Positions 12,134 through 22,154 of a stretch of DNA of 64,000 bases are shown piece by piece (the first letter of the stretch is position 1; each line of letters begins with the position of its first letter). The notes beneath the pieces are model-generated. The model did no database searches and was not told the origin of the DNA. It saw only the letters and a program-made list of their open reading frames with translations. Both the position numbers and the translations under genes were made by a program. Source of the DNA: Rotaria sordida (Eukaryota; Rotifera; Eurotatoria; Philodinida; Philodinidae); the NCBI GenBank assembly GCA_905250125.1, contig CAJNOL010000074.1, positions 1 to 64,000 on the forward strand. The letters run 5' to 3'.

Positions 12134-12218
12134 AGACAAGCAGACATATTCTCATGCAGTCGAAACTACCTGATGAGACCCTTTAGTAAGGTCGAAAGGC
12201 GCCGAAGTTTGCTTGTCT
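12134..12218 (+). ncRNA. Hammerhead-ribozyme-like core
   Basis: CTGATGA (12170-12176) is followed by GACC, a 9-base loop, GGTC and then GAAA (12094+100, i.e. 12194-12197). This is the hammerhead core with a perfect 4-bp stem II carrying the usual closing G-C. A 9-bp helix (AGACAAGCA at 12134 with TGCTTGTCT at 12210) encloses it, as stem III would in a type III arrangement. A matching stem I and a clear NUH cleavage site next to the helices are not apparent, so it may be decayed or differently permuted. Penelope-like elements of bdelloids and other animals are known to carry hammerheads, but no such element is recognised here. Confidence 0.4.
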
Positions 12219-12466
12219 CACCCCTCACTCTTGTCCTCAAATTCAATTCCGTCAAACTTATTTCATGAATTGAGTGGCATAGATCTGATGTATACTGTTA
12301 AAAATAATAATTTTATACAATTAATAAATCTCTATTAAAAAATAAGATAATTATAATTGATAGATTTATTGAATAATTTCAGTACGACATCAAAAGCTTT
12401 GACAAAATTAATTCATTTCTCTTGCGATATTCTTAGTTTTTCTTTTCTTGATATATGTTAAATATT
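12219..12466. other. 3' flank of double-module gene
   Basis: Downstream of the 795-residue ORF on the minus strand. Probably 3' UTR and intergenic sequence; nothing else seen. Confidence 0.4.
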
Positions 12467-14854
12467 TTATTGAAGAACTTCGGATTTAATTCGATTTTTT
12501 TTATGTTTATAAATTTGAACAACAATTATTGCTAAACAACGAGTTATAAGAACTAATCCACCATTAAGAGAAATGAGAGATATTATTGTTTGAGTTACAT
12601 CATGAGTTTTAATATAAGAATATGAACATGATAATGGCGCACATCGATTAAAATAATTTTCATATGATAAATTACTTTTATACTTTTCAATCATTAAATT
12701 ATTTAAAATTAATTCAATTGTTGAATTTAAATTATATTGACTTTTTGCCAACGTTGACATATTTAATCTTGTAAAATTTCCATTTAAATCAATACAATTT
12801 TGATCATAAAAACAGTAAAGTTTTGTTTGAAGAATAGATTCAAGTGGATAACAACCACTCATCATACCTCCTGATGATTGGGTACATTTAAATGATAATC
12901 CACAATTACATTCACCATAACTTACAGGTACTACATGTACAGGTAAATAATAAAAGTATTCACTTTGAAGAGCATACTCCCAATCAGTGATCCATGCACT
13001 CATAATCATATTCGAACCAATTATTTCACGAATTAAATTAAAAAGATTAATAAATGATTTGGATGCAGTTAATTGAAGTCGATTTAGAATTATTTCAATT
13101 TCTTCGATTAAAAGATTTTCAGATAAAAGCTGAGAATTCATAAAATAACTTGTCAGAAATTGCGTAAGGGTACGATTTACTTTTTCTTGACTAAGTTTAC
13201 AAAGTGAAGAAAGTGAAAGGAATTGTCCAGGAGCTGAATAACGATAATCATCGAATGAAAATCGACGAGAAAGATGACCTTCGCCATAAATATAATGAAT
13301 CCATTCATCAGAGATAAATTGACTTGAACATAAATCATGAAAATGAGGTTCAATATTAAGAAATGTTTCATATTGAATAGATATTTGTGAACAAGAACAT
13401 TGAAGAGAATAAGAATGATCTTTTAATAAATCTTTATATTTTGAAAGTGATGGTTTTATTATTTGAACAGTAACTAATTTTGGTTTAAAAGCAGAAAATA
13501 GAAATATGAAATATAATATTAATAAAAGAAAAATGAAATGAAGTCGATTAATAATACGCTGTTCAGTATTACAAATAAATAAGTTTTTTATCATTGTTAT
13601 AAATCCATTAAAAGAATTATTATTAATTGTCTTCTCAATAAATCGAAGAATAATTAAAGTAAGTAGTTTTAATCCAAGAGATAAACCACCACAAATACCA
13701 AGAATTGTTGTTATAACAAAGAATAAATCATTTCGACTAATATATTGATATGTGCATGATGATGGAGAACATGTATTATAATATGAAGAAAATGAAATAT
13801 TCGATGTCCAAGAATCAATCATAAGTCTATTGATAATTGATTCCATTGTTTCGTTCGGTGGACTAAGATTTTCATTTAAATTTGAAAAATTAAAAGATGA
13901 TCTAAGAGCGTTATTAAGATTGTCATCTAATTCAATCATACATGATAGATTATAAAAACATTCTAAAGTTGATTTCATTAATCCTTCGATTTGGGAACAA
14001 CCCAGAAAAAAATTTGGGATTTTGATAAATAGTTGGGGAAGCTCCAAATAATATACATCGCTACCGTACACACCGATAGAGATAAGGCATGAAGATAAAG
14101 CACATGAACAATTCAAATATTCCACTACTTCAGGATTCACTTTTGTATCATTCGAGTGTATATAAGGAATATAATAATGAGACAGCTCACTAACAAGTTG
14201 ATTTCCATGTGATACAGCTTGAAATATTTTTATTGTTTCTAAAAATTGATCAATAGTTTGAGATTTCCAATCATTAATAGATGAATTAATTTTAGCTTCA
14301 AATTGATTTTGAGAAGTAACTTGGGAAGAAAGAAATTGTGTTTGAAGAAATGTTTTGATACTAATATTAACTGTTTGTTGAGCGTGTTGACATAACAATG
14401 ACAACAACTGAAAATGGAATACACCAGAATTTTGATAGTCAAATATTGAAAAATAATCGTTCATCACGTCGTCACCCTTGATATAATTAATCCATGCATC
14501 TGATATTAAATCACTTGAACATACTTGGTGAAAGTAAGGTTCAATCATAATAAGAGTTGAATAACTCATTGAAACTGTTGAACATGGACAATAAAGATTT
14601 GAAGAATAAATTTTTTCAAGTTCTTTATATTGAAATTCTGATGGTTGAGAAATTATTTTTTGTTGAAGATCTTCATTTAATAATAAATAAAAACTAATTA
14701 CAATAAGCGGAATGAGAAGAACTAATAAGTGCAATCGAGTTGCAATTCTTTGATAATTAATTTGATGTTGATTACTTCCATTAGCTTTAAACATATTTAG
14801 TTCAATTAAATTGTTTTTCAAAAGTCTTTTTATCTTTGTTGTTACTAAACACAA
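12467..14854 (-). CDS. Double-module Cys-rich membrane protein
   Basis: A single uninterrupted ORF of 795 residues that I do not recognise. It contains the same module twice. Each module has an N-terminal membrane segment (about residues 43-62 and 430-447), a Cys-rich presumed extracellular domain of about 300 residues with several N-glycosylation sites, and a second membrane segment near the end (about 375-400 and 755-778). Module A has YCPCSTVSMSYSTLI, FHQVCSSDLISDAWI, STLECFYNLSCM and YYNTCSPSSCTYQYI. Module B has LQCSCSQISIQYETFL, FHDLCSSQFISDEWI, TKLYCFYDQNCI and YFNRCAPLSCSYSYI. The start MCLVTTKIKRLL resembles the start of the paralogue at 17349-18662, which supports the first Met. The closing CxPxxCxY next to a membrane helix is loosely like DEG/ENaC channel ends, but nothing else supports that. 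Receptor or surface protein is a guess. Confidence 0.75.
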   Translation of the reverse strand: MCLVTTKIKRLLKNNLIELNMFKANGSNQHQINYQRIATRLHLLVLLIPLIVISFYLLLNEDLQQKIISQPSEFQYKELEKIYSSNLYCPCSTVSMSYSTLIMIEPYFHQVCSSDLISDAWINYIKGDDVMNDYFSIFDYQNSGVFHFQLLSLLCQHAQQTVNISIKTFLQTQFLSSQVTSQNQFEAKINSSINDWKSQTIDQFLETIKIFQAVSHGNQLVSELSHYYIPYIHSNDTKVNPEVVEYLNCSCALSSCLISIGVYGSDVYYLELPQLFIKIPNFFLGCSQIEGLMKSTLECFYNLSCMIELDDNLNNALRSSFNFSNLNENLSPPNETMESIINRLMIDSWTSNISFSSYYNTCSPSSCTYQYISRNDLFFVITTILGICGGLSLGLKLLTLIILRFIEKTINNNSFNGFITMIKNLFICNTEQRIINRLHFIFLLLILYFIFLFSAFKPKLVTVQIIKPSLSKYKDLLKDHSYSLQCSCSQISIQYETFLNIEPHFHDLCSSQFISDEWIHYIYGEGHLSRRFSFDDYRYSAPGQFLSLSSLCKLSQEKVNRTLTQFLTSYFMNSQLLSENLLIEEIEIILNRLQLTASKSFINLFNLIREIIGSNMIMSAWITDWEYALQSEYFYYLPVHVVPVSYGECNCGLSFKCTQSSGGMMSGCYPLESILQTKLYCFYDQNCIDLNGNFTRLNMSTLAKSQYNLNSTIELILNNLMIEKYKSNLSYENYFNRCAPLSCSYSYIKTHDVTQTIISLISLNGGLVLITRCLAIIVVQIYKHKKNRIKSEVLQ

Positions 14855-16779
14855 AATAAAGAAAAAAAAAATTATTTTAAATTTTAATCAAGAAAAACAA
14901 ATAAAAACTTTTGTCGTCTCAAAATAATTTCAATAGTAAATCAAGTCAATCAATATAATCAACAAGATAAATATGTCGGTGTACCAATTTTAAAAGAAGT
15001 TATTGCTCTACTAAAAAACTTTATTTTCTTCCTCAAAAAGTGTCAGATAAAATCGAGATTTTTCATTGTAGAATGTATTTCTCAATTTTCAGAAGTTTCT
15101 TGCATCATAAAAAGTCAAATAAATAAAACCGATTTTATTGAGATAAAACGTACACATGTCTCGTAGTCTTCATTAACTGAGAACCTGCTTATATATAGGT
15201 CTTCTATTTTCTTACTTCTTCTATTTAGTCTGATGGTGTATTGATCATACTTTATAATGAATAGTTATTTTCTGTTTAAGATCATGTTCACAACAGTTTC
15301 ATCCAATATACACAGAACTTTTTTTTTCGCTGGACACCTCCGTTAGTCTATTGTGCTATCCTCTCTGCTATACAAAGTTTTAAGAAGAGAATTAATCGTG
15401 CCAGATATGGACGAGGATGTCAAGGAGTCATAACGTCATCGTTTGATTCTGCCTCACCTCATTCAAAGTCTTTTTTTCAGACTATTTATTCATAAAACTT
15501 TAAATAGCTTTCGATTATGTATTTTGCATTTCCTGAGATGAAGAGGTACAGTTCAAATACAGCTTCAACTATAAATAATAACAAGGTTATAGGAAATTTA
15601 AATATTTTGCCTTCAATCCATTCAGATGAGCTCATTTGTTTGGGACTAGAACTCTCCTCATTTTTTCTTCATTCGGATAACGTAAATAAATACAATTTTT
15701 ACGTATTTCGATTGACCTAATAAAAACAATATGACTACTAGTAGTTGCCAAGTAAGAAAAATACATTTAAAATACTGTGTAGACAATTTTGAGTTGTCAT
15801 TTGACAGAATGACTTGAAAAACTTTTAAAAAGTTTGCTGAATAATATCATACTGATATAGATATAGAAAACATTTTGAACTAGCTTATTAGAATGTGCCG
15901 ATAGACACAGCGCTCTTACATTACATCTCACTGACATAATATCCTTTATATGGAGTAATCCTCATCCTTATTATATTGGTGTTCTATCCCTTCTGTTTCT
16001 TTTTTTTGTTCTTCTATATAACGTAATGTTCTATGTAAAATCAACACAACCGAGTGATGGAGTAGTGAAGTAGACATCATACACCGAGGATAGTGGTAAT
16101 GCTACTCCACCAGTTTGTCATTGTGATTACAATAAAATAAATGATGCTGCAGTAACAAAATATCTTCATCTTTTTAAAATTTGATCCAGGAATAAACTCC
16201 TTTCCATAATAGAAGCCTCCGGGAGCTTCTAAACTGCCCATTATTCGAAGTTGTTGAAGAGGGCTTTCATTATAGGATGGAACTATTAATATGACTTTCG
16301 TAGAGAGATTTCGAAAACTCTATAATGAAGTCATTATTTCCATCATCTTGACTAATTATTTGTAATAAATTCAAATAATCTTACAACATTCTATAGCATT
16401 CAGAAAGAATGTTATATCAGATTACAACACGTTAAAAATGGGATCTATCTATACTAAACAGTAAGAGTTATCGAATGTTTTTAGACATCGAACTTAAAGC
16501 ATTTTTGAAAACTTTATACCTTTTTCCCGAAAAAAAGGTTAAGATAACTGGAGATTCACAATGGAATAAAATGTTTTCTAGGATATCTTTACATGGTTTA
16601 ATAGAGCTCGTCGATCTCTACAAAATTTTATATATTTTTAGAAAGAATGAATCATTTCTATGAGACCAAAGAAAAGCATTCGATTTTTCAATAAAATTAG
16701 TTTTTTTTTTCATTATTCTTTTAAACCATAGTGTGCCGCTATACACGTCACGGCTCGGTGCTCTTCCTCTTTCCTTTTT
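14855..16779. other. Gene-free stretch between paralogues
   Basis: Presumed promoter of the double-module gene followed by unstructured intergenic DNA. Small plus-strand ORFs at 15517-15720 and 16475-16663 have no recognisable domains and I do not call them genes. Confidence 0.5.
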
Positions 16780-16815
16780 GGGTGTGGATCTTCTCTTCAA
16801 CAAAACCCACACCCT
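16780..16815. repeat. TGTGGG-type hairpin, copy 4
   Basis: GGGTGTGG and CCCACACCC form the arms of a short hairpin. It is the smallest copy of the family. Confidence 0.5.
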
Positions 16816-17348
16816 CTACAAGTCTTGAATTTTTCACTTAGGTTTCATAGGCAGAGTTAATATTTCTGTTTATACGATAATTCAATCTCAAATCTGGTCT
16901 TTAATGTAATATTAATAAAATAAATTGACAGGTTTATCTCAAGTTGAACTGTTTTAGTCGTGCTTTCTAGGAAATGAGATGAAATTTGACGAAAAAAAAT
17001 TAAAATTTTTAGAGAAATTAGAGAGAATGAAACTGCCGTTCTTGAAAAAATGTAATTATTTGGATTAAAGAATTTCAACTTGTTCTAGACATATTTTATT
17101 ATGAAAAAATTATAAATCTAGAAAACTATAAAAATTCATTTTTGACTTAGCCATGACGGGGACCGGAGTTTGTTTAGAAATTTCTTTAAACCAGTAAAAA
17201 CCGGCGAAGACTGATCAGTCCAATAATCAATTCAACCGGTCCAGTTCCAACTCTGTGTACAATTGCTTTCGTTTAGAAACTTTACCTCGCTCTACTCATG
17301 TTTATAGGAAGAAATTTTAATGAATTGAAAGTAGTTAGCATATTCTAT
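16816..17348. other. Gene-free stretch
   Basis: Intergenic and 3' flank of the single-module gene. A short minus-strand ORF at 16857-17078 is not convincing. Confidence 0.45.
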
Positions 17349-18662
17349 TTAATAAATCAAACAAGTAAACTTACAAGATATTGATTCTATATTTTGAGAT
17401 GGTCGTCGTCGAATGAATTTCACTATATTTTCTATAATAAAACTACCTAATGTTGTTAAACATCCTAATAAACCAATTAATTGTATCAGTACAAATCTCC
17501 AATCATATTTTTCATTCTTAAAATAAGTACATAAAAGTGGAGCACATTGTTTATAATATTTCTTATAAGAAATATCAATCACCCATTCTTCAATCATTAA
17601 ATTATCAATAATTGTTTGCATTGTTGAATTTAACTCATAACGGCTTTGCTCGAATTGTGACATTGCTGTAAAAGGTTCATTCGTAGATAATGATGAAAGA
17701 AGACTATTTAAACATGTTTGATTGTAAAAACATTCTAATGTTGAGAGAAGAATTGTATTTACTGGTAAACAGCCATGCACCATTCCAGGAATTTTCATTA
17801 ATATTTTATCATAAGGCGGCATATACTCAATACTAGGTCTGAATTCATTAAATATCATTGATGGCATATTACAATCAATATGGATTCGACAAGAACAGAA
17901 TGAGGAATACTCTGGATCCGTTAGAATTTGATTGTGTACCGTAATTTGAACTACATTGATATATGGAGTTGCATAATATTGCATATAATTTGTTTGAAGA
18001 GCAGATAGAAAACGATTTCCGGCTATCATTTTTCGTATTAATTCTAATTGTGTTGAGAATCCAATAGGTGATGATAATTGAAATTGATGAATAGTGGCAT
18101 TTGCTTGGGATTGAAATACAGATTCTTTTAAAACTTCTTGACTTATAAATAAATCTTTATTAAATGAATCAATACTTTGAATAGCATAATCTTTTGAAAG
18201 TCGACAAAAACTTTCAAGTGATTGGAATATTGCACTCCCTTCTGTTCGAAAGTCAAAAGCGGAAAAATACGTTGTATTTGAACCAAAATTAATTGTTTTA
18301 ATCCATCGATCAGATATAAAATCACTTGAACATATCTGATGAAATTGAGTTTGAATTGAAATAAATTCACCATAGGTTAATGATATACGAGAACATGGAC
18401 AATGAGCATTAGATGGTAAATTTATGAATTGATCTTCACTTGGATTTTCAACTGTTATAAGTGTATTTCGACTTCTTGATTTCATAATAATAGCGAGTCC
18501 AAATAGAACGATGATTAAAACAATGAAAAAGATTCGAGTTGAAATAATATTTGATCGACGTTGATGTTCTTTTTCTTCATCTGTTACTGTTGAATCAGTC
18601 GATGATTCAAATATATTTAAATTGACAAAATAATTTTTCAACGATAACATTTTATAACACAC
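17349..18662 (-). CDS. Single-module Cys-rich membrane protein
   Basis: A 437-residue ORF, paralogous to the 12467-14854 gene and on the same strand. It carries one copy of the module: N-terminal cytosolic stretch, membrane segment IIFFIVLIIVLFGLAI-like at about 45-62, Cys-rich ectodomain with HCPCSRISLTYGEFI, FHQICSSDFISDRWI, STLECFYNQTCL and YYKQCAPLLCTYFKN, and a second membrane segment near 390-415 followed by basic residues. The start MCYKMLSLKNYFVNLNIF resembles MCLVTTKIKRLLKNNLIELNMF of the larger paralogue. A strong donor (GTAAGT, first base 17374) lies just before the ORF stop, so the last few residues may be intronic and another exon may follow. Function unknown; likely a plasma-membrane or endomembrane glycoprotein family. 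Confidence 0.75.
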   Translation of the reverse strand: MCYKMLSLKNYFVNLNIFESSTDSTVTDEEKEHQRRSNIISTRIFFIVLIIVLFGLAIIMKSRSRNTLITVENPSEDQFINLPSNAHCPCSRISLTYGEFISIQTQFHQICSSDFISDRWIKTINFGSNTTYFSAFDFRTEGSAIFQSLESFCRLSKDYAIQSIDSFNKDLFISQEVLKESVFQSQANATIHQFQLSSPIGFSTQLELIRKMIAGNRFLSALQTNYMQYYATPYINVVQITVHNQILTDPEYSSFCSCRIHIDCNMPSMIFNEFRPSIEYMPPYDKILMKIPGMVHGCLPVNTILLSTLECFYNQTCLNSLLSSLSTNEPFTAMSQFEQSRYELNSTMQTIIDNLMIEEWVIDISYKKYYKQCAPLLCTYFKNEKYDWRFVLIQLIGLLGCLTTLGSFIIENIVKFIRRRPSQNIESISCKFTCLIY

Positions 18663-20108
18663 AAAATAATTATTAATTTCTACAAAAAAAGATACTTAAT
18701 CTTCGACAAAAAAATAGCAGAGTAACGTTCAAATGACAAAAAGATAAATAATTAAAATAATTATTTCTTCGAACAGTAACAACTAATAGAAATAAAGGAT
18801 TAAAAATCAAGTGTTTTGGTCTTAATCATGAAAATAAATAAAATTTATCTGAGCTTAAACGAAAAGTTTATTTCAAAAAGAAAGAATAAAAATTATTTTC
18901 CATAAAATCTAAAAGAATGAAAAGTTTCTGTAACTTTTATAAATATTCACTATTTAACAAAAGTTTTAAAAAAATCTTTCTCATTTAAATATTTTCTTTC
19001 ATGTTTAAAGGAAAAGTTTTCATTCTGTTCAGATGCAAATAGTTTTTTTTACATTTGACAGCACTCTAGAAAATTTCTTGCGTCCATCATTGCATTATGA
19101 ATTGAAATAAAAGAAAAAACAAAAGAAGAATAAGAGAATTTTTTAATTAAACTAAAACAAAAATTTATTCAGATGTATAAAAATACTGATCAAGAAACTC
19201 TTTTAAGTAATAATTTGTGATTTTTCTAAATATCAGAGACGAACTTGAATATGAGTATTGATATGTTAATTTCAGTTAATATTTTCTTGTATTATCAAAG
19301 TGTAATAGAATTGAGTAACAAGAAAAAGAATATTTCTTTTATGCACATCGAACTTCGTACAAATTTCGTGTCATTTTAATATCACACAATTTCGAGATAT
19401 TTATTTTTCACTCAAGAACTGACGAAAATTATTAATACTGCAATCTTTTTTTATCTCGATACAACTATTTTAATATTTTAATCATATGCTTATATCTAAT
19501 AAAATAAAGAACAATCGTTATATTTTATATGCACTCGGAATCTTATTGAGTACTGGACATATAATTAATCGTTCTCTGTACGAATTATATAAAGCTTTGG
19601 AATATTAAAATAAATCCATCATTTATTTTATGAAGAGTTTTTTTTTGAAATATTCTTTTATGCTTGAGCGTTATTAATGTATGATGTTTGAATAAAGAAT
19701 GAAAAAAGAAATTTGCATATAGTTCATTTGACTAATTAAAAAGTAGCATTTCTACAATTAGTTATATAAAGATTGTTTTTAAAATAATGTAAATAAAAGT
19801 TTATTCACAACAATTCAATGAATAGAACTTTAAACGAATATATTTATTCTTCAATTCCAATACATTTCATGATAATATTTGATAAAAATAAATATTTTTA
19901 TTTACTCGATTTCTGTTCAAAAGAAAAAGGAAGTGAAACATTGAACTTTATTAGATAAATGAGTAGGTGCCTAATTCGAGTTATAATATAAATGGAGATT
20001 TCAAAAACATGTCAGGGTCGATCAAGGCACAAAAAAAACTTTTTTTTGAATATCAATTATAGTCCGGACACAACTTTTGTATAAATGCAAGACAAACACA
20101 CCAAAAGT
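18663..20108. other. Upstream of single-module gene
   Basis: Very AT-rich, no coding-like ORF. Contains the presumed promoter of the 437-residue gene; no specific site recognised. Confidence 0.5.
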
Positions 20109-20262
20109 AATTATAAATTATAAACGAGACAGGACAGTACTATAACTACAGCAGAACAGTAGAAAAAAAAATTTTATAAATTATAAATGACACAGGACAG
20201 TCCTATAACAACGGCAGAAAAGCAGAAAAAAATTAGAATTTATAATTGAGATAGGACTCGTG
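20109..20262. repeat. Tandem repeat, about 60-66 bp unit
   Basis: Two and a half copies of a unit containing TATAAATTATAAA, GAC/ACACAGGACAGT, CTATAAC and GCAGAA-AGTAGAAAAAAA. The third copy is partial (AATTTATAATTGAGATAGGA). No known satellite assigned. Confidence 0.65.
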
Positions 20263-20504
20263 GGAAGCTCCGTCGAAAATTTTTGTCAGTGAATAAAATG
20301 ATTGATATTGATTCTCTTTTCTTTTTCCTATTTTTCAGAATATTTGTTGATTCTGATGATATCTTGTAAGACTGATTCGATTCTGGTGAAGTTTGATTCC
20401 CTCGACTGAAGGAAGAGTCATATGAAAAAAAATAGTTTGTCCGTTTGCTTGTCGTAAGGTCAAAAGAATATCAAGATCAAAAAACACCCACAGTGAATTT
20501 TTGA

Positions 20505-20692
20505 TAAAAGTTCACGAAAGTAAATCGGGGTCGGAGAATCCGAATCTGAAGTCAGTTTTTCAAAATTTTGATTTGAGTTTTTAGAGTCAAGGAAAGGGTT
20601 TTTTGAAACAATAACGATATTTTATAAAGATTGACGAAAGCAAATCGAGGTCGAAGAAACCGAATCTGAAGTTAGCTTTTCAAAGACTCAAA
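20505..20692. repeat. Direct repeat, about 123 bp apart
   Basis: ACGAAAGTAAATCGGGGTCG with CCGAATCTGAAGTCAG near 20515-20565 recurs as ACGAAAGCAAATCGAGGTCG with CCGAATCTGAAGTTAG near 20632-20682. Both are followed by TTTTCAAA. A two-copy tandem duplication. Confidence 0.65.
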
Positions 20693-20782
20693 CAGTTATT
20701 TCTATGAAAAAAATCATACTTTTCTCTGTGAATTATTGTCTAAGGAAAAAGCTAATTCTTTTGAGATAAAGGGAAACTCGAA

Positions 20783-20838
20783 GTATGGGTGTGGGTGTAG
20801 GCGACACTAAAGAGAACACCCACACCCAAGCCCATACC
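20783..20838. repeat. TGTGGG-type hairpin, copy 5
   Basis: GTATGGGTGTGGGTGT pairs with ACACCCACACCC and CCCATAC across a short spacer. The best-preserved copy; it directly adjoins the right mariner end. Confidence 0.7.
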
Positions 20839-20841
20839 CCG

Positions 20842-20903
20842 CATTGTTCTATATGTCAGTATAAACCGATTTTGTCGCGTCCCAACACTTATGAAACACC
20901 CTG
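20842..20903 (-). repeat. Mariner-type terminal inverted repeat, right
   Basis: Reads as the reverse complement of the left end at 10234-10295 with about three differences, ending CACCCTG followed by TA. No transposase remnant is visible beside it. It faces inward relative to the left end, so the two could bound one 10.7 kb element or be ends of two separate decayed copies. Confidence 0.8.
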
Positions 20904-21084
20904 TATGGATATTTACATAATGAAACTTTACTAGAAAGAAACTTTAGAAATTGACCTTAACTTCGTCGTATATCGTCTTCCCTAGGGAAAAATAGTTCCC
21001 GCCCCAGACATCGTTTACATTCGGAAAACGCACTATAAACGAATCCGTTTTAATCAACCTGGGCATAAAATAATAAAATGATCA

Positions 21085-21469
21085 TATGGAAGAACAAATT
21101 GTACAAATTCAAACGAAATTTAATTCAGCAGAAATCGACAACATTGAAATGAATAAAAATCTGAACCATGAAATGAGGTCTTAAAATTCAACTGGATAAG
21201 TTGAGGTAAGTGAATGTTTTATTATTTAAATTTATTATTTTAAATATATTCTTAGAAAACAAGCAAATGAAGTGGTAATTAAGGATGTCAAAGCACATCT
21301 TTTATCGTTAGTCATGATTGAGATAAAAGTTGAGTACAACTGCAGAAGAACGACACTCTTTACACTAAATAATCTAATTGATAGGGCATATCAAAGAGTT
21401 TCGATGCCGCAGTATCGTTCTTATGCAATTGTACCCTCGATTGATGCATTAAATATAATTCGTCTCTGA
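21085..21469 (+). pseudogene. Coiled-coil gene fragment
   Basis: Coding-like text starts MEEQIVQIQTKFNSAEID and continues through EMNKNLNHEM. A one-base frame change near 21180 restores KIQLDKL, followed by a donor at 21206 and an acceptor before 21256. The next exon reads KQANEVVIKDVKAHLLSL and runs to a stop at 21469. The heptad-like Leu/Ile spacing suggests a coiled coil. Family not identified, and the frame break argues for a remnant. Confidence 0.35.
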
Positions 21470-21719
21470 AAAGTGCGCTAAATTCAAACTAACTTTGCGA
21501 CCAACCAAATTTCTTAGTTCAGCATTAACTTTTCTAGTGTAGACAACGCCTGAACGAATTTAGCTGGTGTGGCTGGTATTGGCGGCGTCAGCGCACTCTC
21601 ATTTAGAGGAGAATGCAATTTCGACTAAAATCTAACAATTTTGTGACAATTAACAAATATTCATGCGCGGTGTAAAACAAAAAAATTTGCAAGAGAACCG
21701 TTGTTAACCGAGCTGGTTT

Positions 21720-22064
21720 TTGAGCAACTTGAACGATATAGAATATAATCCGTCCACATTAAATACACTGAAATATTTAGAAAGAGAACCAAATAATGAA
21801 GAATTAGCAATTATATGCAATTGTATTCAAAATTTTTCCAATCAATGTGAATTAGCCATGAGTCAAGTGGTTGAGCTGCTATTACACAAGACAGATATAG
21901 ATTTCAAATCACACGGACTGGTTGAATGTTTTATAAATGATGTCTTGAACAGTGAATATTACGAAAATGATCTGATCCACTATATAGAAGAACAAGCTAT
22001 TCAAGTTATTCTCAACGATCAAGAAAAAGAAGTTCTAACGAAATTAGTACATGTCAATATTTAA
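21720..22064 (+). CDS. Unrecognised ORF, possible exon
   Basis: An open frame of 114 codons with no ATG at its start. It reads through NDIEYNPSTLNTLKYLEREP, ELAIICNCIQNF, ELLLHKTDIDFKSHG and ends TKLVHVNI before a TAA. The acidic, Leu-rich helical composition looks protein-coding rather than random. It may be the last exon of a lost gene or a decayed remnant. No domain recognised. Confidence 0.35.
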   Translation: MSNLNDIEYNPSTLNTLKYLEREPNNEELAIICNCIQNFSNQCELAMSQVVELLLHKTDIDFKSHGLVECFINDVLNSEYYENDLIHYIEEQAIQVILNDQEKEVLTKLVHVNI

Positions 22065-22154
22065 TATCATCAAAATCAAATTTCAACTTCAGATGTACAA
22101 AAAATACTCGTGCTTTTAAATTCTTCTTTTTAAAAAATCAACTTTTGACATAAT

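Noticed and set aside
12467..14854. DEG/ENaC channel identity for the double-module protein
   Set aside because: Only the closing Cys-Pro-Cys-Tyr next to a helix is reminiscent; the channel's selectivity-filter region and N-terminal HG motif are absent.
10234..20903. A single intact mariner transposon of 10.7 kb
   Set aside because: The only transposase sequence is frame-broken and lacks later catalytic residues, and normal mariners are 1-2 kb. Reported only as a possible composite.
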